A DNA stretch of 11,053 bases. Origin: Gemmatimonadaceae bacterium (GTDB lineage Bacteria > Gemmatimonadota > Gemmatimonadetes > Gemmatimonadales > Gemmatimonadaceae). Where the stretch lies: assembly GCA_025936015.1 (NCBI GenBank), contig JAICUE010000045.1, forward strand, positions 1 to 11,053, written 5' to 3'. Made by a program: the position numbers and the translations under genes. Of the stretch, positions 7,038-11,053 are shown one piece after another. Position 1 is the stretch's first letter; every line of letters begins with the position of its first letter. The notes beneath the pieces were generated by a model that was given only the letters and a program-made list of their open reading frames with translations, was not told the DNA's origin and searched no databases.

Positions 7038-8156
7038 ATGAGCGGCCCGCCCCTCCGATCGCCTGACGGCAGCGTGATCGTCGACGTCTTCGCTCGTACC
7101 GACGTCGGACGGACACGCGAGCACAACGAGGATGCGTTTCTCGTCGCCGAGCTGGCGACGGGCAACACGTCGCTCGACGACCGCCTCGAGCACCACGTCG
7201 CCACCGACCATGGCACCCTGTTCATGGTCGCCGACGGCATGGGTGGCGCGGCCGCCGGCGAGATCGCCAGCGCGATGGCTGTCGAGACCGTCCTCGAAGA
7301 GCTGCGCAGCCGCTGGGTCGCCGGCGACCGCACCGACCCCGAGAGCTTCGCGGCCGCGCTGAAAGTCGCGACCGATGTCGCCAATGCGCGCATCCACCGG
7401 ATGGCCGCGGAGCAGCCCGAGTATCGCGGGATGGGCACCACCGCGACGATCGCCGGGCTCCTCGGCGACACGCTCTACGTGGCGCAGGTCGGCGACTCGC
7501 GCGCCTATCTCGTCCGCGACGGGAAGGCTCGCCAGATCACCAAGGACCAGTCGCTGATGCAGCGGTTGATCGACGCCGGCGAGATCACGGAAGAAGAGGC
7601 CGAGCACAGCGAGCGACGCAACATCATCCTGCAGGCGCTCGGGCCCGAGCCGTCGATCCGAACGGAGATCACCCACCAGCAGGTCCGGAAGGGCGACACC
7701 CTCGTGCTCTGCAGCGACGGACTCTCCGGCCTCGTCCGGCCCGACGAGATCGCGCGCATCGTCACCGAGGAACGCGATCTCAAGATCGCGTGCAAGCGGC
7801 TCATCGACCGGGCGAATCATAACGGTGGGCCGGACAACATCACCGTGGTGATCGCCCGCTTCGACGGCGACGCGCTCTCGAGCGCGGCGGCCGGCGACGC
7901 CGTCGGGCATCAGGTCTTCGGATCGCAGGGCGACGTGACGCCGACGATCCCGATGGAGCCCTTCCGCGGACAGGGCGCGACTCCGGCGGCCAATCGCGGC
8001 ATCATCAGCGGCGAGCGGACGGCGATCGCCCGGATGACGACGGCGGAGATGGCGACCGTCCGGAAGCAGCGGCGCACGATGGTCGTCCTCCTCATCATCG
8101 CCGCGCTGGCCGCGGCGGCCTGGGTCTTCCGCGACCGCCTGACATTCGGTCCGTGA
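7038..8156 (+). CDS. PP2C-family Ser/Thr phosphatase with C-terminal membrane tail
   Basis: The 372-aa protein is a metal-dependent PPM/PP2C phosphatase, expected to remove phosphate from Thr/Ser of the kinase and its targets. Family motifs are readable in order: TDVGRTREHNED (21-32, with E31 and D32), VADGMGG (64-70, with D66), GMGTTATIAG (131-140), VGDSRAYL (151-158), CSDGLSGLV (225-233, with D227) and GGPDNITVV (263-271, with D266). These supply the metal-binding Asp residues. A Thr-rich linker (about 300-345) leads to a C-terminal membrane segment (about 348-364) ending just before the stop, so the catalytic domain is tethered to the cytoplasmic face. The start is ATG at 7038; a GTG at 6942 in the same frame would overlap the kinase by 53 nt and add residues unlike the family. 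The stop overlaps the next gene's start (GTGA). Confidence 0.94.
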   Translation: MSGPPLRSPDGSVIVDVFARTDVGRTREHNEDAFLVAELATGNTSLDDRLEHHVATDHGTLFMVADGMGGAAAGEIASAMAVETVLEELRSRWVAGDRTDPESFAAALKVATDVANARIHRMAAEQPEYRGMGTTATIAGLLGDTLYVAQVGDSRAYLVRDGKARQITKDQSLMQRLIDAGEITEEEAEHSERRNIILQALGPEPSIRTEITHQQVRKGDTLVLCSDGLSGLVRPDEIARIVTEERDLKIACKRLIDRANHNGGPDNITVVIARFDGDALSSAAAGDAVGHQVFGSQGDVTPTIPMEPFRGQGATPAANRGIISGERTAIARMTTAEMATVRKQRRTMVVLLIIAALAAAAWVFRDRLTFGP

Positions 8157-9472
8157 GCGCCCGGCTGGCGATCCTGACGGGGACGCTCGCCGGACAAACG
8201 CGCGACGTTGGACCGGCGGGCATCACGCTTGGCCGCGACCCGCGCTGCGACATTCGCTTCGACCCGACCGCGGACACCGAGGTCTCGGCGCATCACGCCG
8301 AACTGCGGATGGAAAACGGCGTGGCGATCGTCCGTGACACGAACAGCACGAACGGCGTCTACGTCAACGACAGTCGCGTTCGCGGCGAGCAGGCGCTCAG
8401 CGACGGCGACGTCGTCAGGCTCGGCGCCCGGGGTCCGAAGATCCGCGTCGAGACGCAGGCTGCTCCCGCAGCGGCGACGACGAAGGGCTCGACCACCGAG
8501 CGCGTCGCGGTTGCAGTCGGCCGACAGACGCGCGGGCTCCGCGCGGCGCTCGTCGCCGCGGTCGTCCTGGCCATCGGCGCGGGGGCTGTTGCCCTGGTCT
8601 CCGCGCGCCGCGCCGACGCGGCGCGCAGCACCGAGCTCGGCGTCCTCCGGGCAAGGAACGACTCACTCAGCTCCGCGATCGACCGCGATCTGCGTTCGAT
8701 GAGCGGACGGCTGGCCGGCCTCGACTCGGCCCTCACGGCGACGAAGCGCGAGAGCGAGCGGCTTCGCACTGAGCTCGCATCCGAGCGAAGCGGCGCGGCC
8801 GTCCGCCTCCTGTCGGCGCAGATCGCGAAGACAGAATCGCGCCGAGGGGCGATCGCAGTCGCGGCGCGGATCGATTACGAGGCGATCGCCCGGACGAGCG
8901 GGAAGGCAGTCGTCATGATCGCCGTCGAGATGCCGGACGGGCAGCTGTTTTCCGGCTCTGGAGTCGGAGTCACCGCAGCTGGGGCCATCGTGACGAACCG
9001 TCACCTGATCCGGAGCATGGATGGCGTGCTCCCGCGGCGGATTGCCGTGGCCTACGCTGACACCAGGGAGTGGCTGCCGGCGCACATAGCCCGCGTCGCG
9101 GCAGACGGCGACTTGGCGATGCTCCAGATTGACCGCGAGGGCCCGTATCCGTTCGTCGCCAACGTCGCATCGGATGCTCCCGCAGTTGGCGCGCCCGTCG
9201 CAATCATCGGATTTCCAGTCGTCGAGTCTGCACCGGCGGGCGGGAGCATGGACAGCGCCACGGTCCGGAGCACCCTCGGCGTTGGCACCGTCTCCGGGTC
9301 TTCAACCGGTGCGCTCCAGATCGATGCGTTCGCTACCGAGGGCTCGAGTGGCAGCCCGGTCTTCGACGCGACCGGCTCGATCGCCGGGATCGTCTATGGC
9401 GGAGCACGCGACGTCGGCGGTCGAGTAGTCTATGCGGTGCCAGCGCCGGCTGTCAGCGCGCTTCTGCACTAG
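8153..9472 (+). CDS. FHA domain - TM - coiled coil - trypsin-like serine protease fusion
   Basis: This 439-aa protein reads from the N-terminus as a forkhead-associated domain (about 3-98), with GRD at 27-29, SAHHAEL at 45-51 and the loop DTNSTNG at 62-68, the usual phosphothreonine-binding residues. A membrane segment (about 130-150) is followed by a charged coiled-coil stretch (about 160-235) and an S1C/HtrA-like protease domain (about 243-437). The triad is readable as H284 (in IVTNRHLI), D320 (in DGDLAML) and S399 (in GSSGSP, a variant of the usual GNSGGP). No PDZ domain follows, unlike most HtrA proteins. Topology is inferred: FHA in the cytoplasm, protease in the periplasm. The start is GTG at 8153, overlapping the phosphatase stop by 4 nt, so the two are probably translated together. 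It probably reads phosphothreonine made by the operon's kinase. Confidence 0.92.
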   Translation: MSARLAILTGTLAGQTRDVGPAGITLGRDPRCDIRFDPTADTEVSAHHAELRMENGVAIVRDTNSTNGVYVNDSRVRGEQALSDGDVVRLGARGPKIRVETQAAPAAATTKGSTTERVAVAVGRQTRGLRAALVAAVVLAIGAGAVALVSARRADAARSTELGVLRARNDSLSSAIDRDLRSMSGRLAGLDSALTATKRESERLRTELASERSGAAVRLLSAQIAKTESRRGAIAVAARIDYEAIARTSGKAVVMIAVEMPDGQLFSGSGVGVTAAGAIVTNRHLIRSMDGVLPRRIAVAYADTREWLPAHIARVAADGDLAMLQIDREGPYPFVANVASDAPAVGAPVAIIGFPVVESAPAGGSMDSATVRSTLGVGTVSGSSTGALQIDAFATEGSSGSPVFDATGSIAGIVYGGARDVGGRVVYAVPAPAVSALLH

Positions 9473-9504
9473 GGAGCACCGAGCAACCCAGCCCTGATGC
9501 TCCC
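9472..9504. other. Alternative stem in the convergent intergenic region
   Basis: GGGAGCA (9472-9478) can pair with TGCTCCC (9498-9504) over a 19-nt loop. This competes for the same TGCTCCC arm used by the larger hairpin at 9497-9532, so the two structures exclude each other. The first arm starts on the last base of the protease stop codon. Confidence 0.4.
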
Positions 9505-9532
9505 AATGCTCTGATTCGGAGCACGGGAGCAT
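9497..9532. terminator. Compound hairpin between convergent genes, likely bidirectional terminator
   Basis: ATGCTCCC (9497-9504) pairs with GGGAGCAT (9525-9532) in 8 perfect bp. Inside it, TGCTC (9507-9511) pairs with GAGCA (9519-9523), extendable by one wobble pair, leaving a GATTC loop. The sides are joined by a small internal loop (AA opposite C). It lies between the stop of the FHA protease (9472) and the stop of the minus-strand GH3 gene (9541). No strong T-run follows on either strand, so termination strength is uncertain, but position and symmetry suit a two-way terminator. Confidence 0.65.
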
Positions 9533-9540
9533 ATCGGAGC

Positions 9541-11013
9541 TCACCCCCGCTTGCGGGCGAGCCAGCGCGCGGCAGCCTCCTGCATCGCGCGCTCGCCGCT
9601 CCAGGCGGTGACGAGGGTCTCGCCCCGGAGCTCACCGGCAAGACGCGGGTGGCCGAACTGAATCACCACTGAGCGTCGCCCCTGCGCCTCTGCCTCGGCG
9701 ACCCCGGCATTCACCGCAGCGATTGTGGCTGCGGTATAGCCCGGACGTCCCTTCCCACCGAGCACGTCACCGAAGACCGCAACGAGTCTTGTCGCACCAG
9801 CGGCGAGCGGCCCGGGTTCGCGCACGACGAAGCCGGAGGCGCGCAATGCTGTCGCGAGCGTGTCGCGGTTAGGCGCCTTTCGGCTACCGGAGTCGTCGTC
9901 GATGACGAGGAGCTCGAGGGACCCGGCGAGCGGCGAGACCTCGCCGCGCGCCGTCGAGATGACCTTCTCGGCGAGGTCGTGGCCTGTCGCGACGTCGAAG
10001 GTCGATGCCTTGCGCCAATCGCTCGGCGGGGCCGCCCACTGCGCCCACTTCAGGCGGCGGCGCTGCGACCGGAGCAACAGCTCGCCATCGAGGGTGCCCG
10101 CGACGATCGCTTCATTGAGCGCGGCCACGGTCGCGTCGAGGTCGGTCGGCATCAGGACGAGATCGCAGCCGGCGAAGAGCGCGGCGACCGCCGCATCCTG
10201 CTCCGAGACGGTCGAGGTCAGGCCCCGCATGTCGAGGGAGTCGGTGACCACCAGGCCGTCGAACCCGAGACGCTCGCGCAGGAGCACGCGGACGATCGCC
10301 ATCGAGAGCGTCGCCGGCGGGCCGGCGGGATCGAGCGAGGGAAAGGCGACGTGTGCCGTCATCACCGACGCGACGCCGGCCTTGATGGCCGCACGGAAGG
10401 GGATGAGGTCTCGCTCCATCAACTCGTGGCGCGTGACGCGAACGGACGGCCGCTCGAGGTGGGAGTCGGTCGCGGTGCGGCCATGCCCCGGAAAGTGTTT
10501 CGCGCATGCGAGCACTCCTTCCTGCTGACACGCCTCGATCCAGGCGGCTCCGAGCTTCGCGACGAGCGCGGGATCGGCGCCGAACGACCGCGACCCGACG
10601 ATCGGGTTCTCGAGATTCAGGTCGAGGTCGAGTACCGGCGCGAGAGCCCAGGTGACGCCGAGGGTCCGCGCCTCACGCGCCGTCAGGCGCGCGGCCTTGC
10701 GAACGGCGTCGGCGTCGCCGAGTGCAGCGAGCGCGGCGAGAGGTGGCAGACCAGTCGCGCCGCCGAGGGCCTGACCGGCACCGCGCTCCATGGTCGCGGC
10801 GATGAGGAGGGGCTGCTTCGTGCGCGTGCGCAGCTCCTTGGTCAACGCACGAACATCGTCCTGCGGCGCGGGGGAAAGCACGAACCCGCCCACCCCCAAT
10901 TCGAGGGCGCGCTCGCGAACTTCGCGCGATGCATCGAAGCCCCTCTCCTCGTTCCACTCGAGGCGCGGCACTACATGCTGCGCAACGGCGGTGGCGGAAG
11001 GAGTGCTCGGCAT
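9541..11013 (-). CDS. GH3 beta-N-acetylhexosaminidase (NagZ-like)
   Basis: The 490-aa glycoside hydrolase family 3 enzyme would release N-acetylglucosamine from GlcNAc-anhydroMurNAc muropeptides in cell-wall recycling. The TIM-barrel domain (about 10-325) holds the NagZ signature KHFPGHG (172-178) followed by D183-S-H185, the Asp/His pair that serves as general acid/base in NagZ, and VVTDSLDMRG (255-264) with likely nucleophile D258. The barrel motif ERGAGQ (76-81) follows Met75, where related enzymes often have Asp. NagZ enzymes usually have about 340 residues; this one has a further alpha/beta domain (about 345-490), like two-domain GH3 members. No signal peptide is seen, so it is probably cytoplasmic. 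The start is ATG at 11013, with no SD but a TANNNT box 8 nt upstream. A related beta-glucosaminidase specificity cannot be excluded. Confidence 0.88.
   Translation of the reverse strand: MPSTPSATAVAQHVVPRLEWNEERGFDASREVRERALELGVGGFVLSPAPQDDVRALTKELRTRTKQPLLIAATMERGAGQALGGATGLPPLAALAALGDADAVRKAARLTAREARTLGVTWALAPVLDLDLNLENPIVGSRSFGADPALVAKLGAAWIEACQQEGVLACAKHFPGHGRTATDSHLERPSVRVTRHELMERDLIPFRAAIKAGVASVMTAHVAFPSLDPAGPPATLSMAIVRVLLRERLGFDGLVVTDSLDMRGLTSTVSEQDAAVAALFAGCDLVLMPTDLDATVAALNEAIVAGTLDGELLLRSQRRRLKWAQWAAPPSDWRKASTFDVATGHDLAEKVISTARGEVSPLAGSLELLVIDDDSGSRKAPNRDTLATALRASGFVVREPGPLAAGATRLVAVFGDVLGGKGRPGYTAATIAAVNAGVAEAEAQGRRSVVIQFGHPRLAGELRGETLVTAWSGERAMQEAAARWLARKRG
9867..9874 (-). repeat. 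Near-copy of the octamer (GCCTAACC)
   Basis: It differs from GCCTAACG only at the last base and is preceded by C on the minus strand, as in the exact copies. It lies in the GH3 gene and encodes P-N in GCG CCT AAC CGC. Confidence 0.45.
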
Positions 11014-11021
11014 TAGTTCAA

Positions 11022-11027
11022 AAGATA
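11022..11027 (-). promoter_or_regulatory. TANNNT -10-like box 8 nt upstream of the GH3 start
   Basis: On the minus strand TATCTT (11027-11022) is followed by 8 nt and then the ATG at 11013. Transcription starting about 7 nt after the box would begin at or next to the ATG, giving a leaderless or near-leaderless mRNA. No recognisable -35 hexamer lies about 17 nt upstream, and no purine-rich SD precedes the ATG. Confidence 0.4.
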
Positions 11028-11053
11028 GCGAGTCGTGCGGGAGAGCGGCGGCG

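Noticed and set aside
6969..7910. 313-codon open frame on the minus strand opposite the phosphatase
   Set aside because: Antisense shadow of clear PP2C motifs on the plus strand; no domain of its own.
8153..9472. Frameshifted or degenerate protease, suspected from GSSGSP in place of GNSGGP
   Set aside because: His, Asp and Ser of the triad are all in place in one uninterrupted frame, and G-x-S-G-x-P spacing is kept.
1..11053. CRISPR array, tRNA, rRNA, insertion sequence or prophage
   Set aside because: No spaced direct repeats, cloverleaf, transposase motifs or terminal inverted repeats were seen; the dispersed octamer copies are irregularly spaced and lie inside genes.

Overview
The window looks like a chromosomal segment of a high-GC (about two thirds G+C by eye) Gram-negative, diderm bacterium. 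The evidence for two membranes is a lipobox lipoprotein amidase, an Omp85-like outer-membrane barrel ending in Phe, and an HtrA-like protease behind a membrane anchor. The overall style (zinc-ribbon Ser/Thr kinase, TolB-like propeller/peptidase fusion) would fit Gemmatimonadota, with Acidobacteriota or Myxococcota as alternatives. This is an inference from protein style, not a database result. Coding density is high. I see no tRNA, rRNA, CRISPR array, insertion sequence or prophage.

Layout: (1) 1-106 holds the possible last codons of a plus-strand gene and a small hairpin. (2) 107-5245 is a minus-strand operon read right to left: a lipoprotein N-acetylmuramoyl-L-alanine amidase (3581-5245), a very large secreted gluzincin-propeller-Omp85 barrel protein (658-3603, 23-nt overlap) and a gamma-carbonic-anhydrase-like hexapeptide protein (107-658, TGATG overlap). 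(3) 5246-5395 is a divergent promoter region. (4) 5396-9472 is a plus-strand operon: zinc-ribbon transmembrane Ser/Thr kinase, membrane-tailed PP2C phosphatase, and an FHA-TM-coiled-coil-serine protease fusion (GTGA overlap with the phosphatase). (5) 9472-9532 is a convergent intergenic region with a strong compound hairpin. (6) 9541-11013 is a minus-strand GH3 beta-N-acetylhexosaminidase (NagZ-like) with a leaderless-type promoter near the right edge.

How the genes work together: the plus operon holds a phosphorylation writer, an eraser and a reader, all predicted to sit in the inner membrane. The reader is fused to an extracytoplasmic trypsin-like protease, which suggests cytoplasmic phosphothreonine signalling that controls periplasmic proteolysis. 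It is flanked by envelope genes: a peptidoglycan amidase, an outer-membrane barrel/peptidase and a muropeptide-recycling hexosaminidase.

The most striking non-coding signal is a non-palindromic octamer, GCCTAACG. It occurs nine times exactly (plus one near-copy), always after a pyrimidine, in several reading frames and on both coding strands, far above my composition-based expectation of about 0.4.
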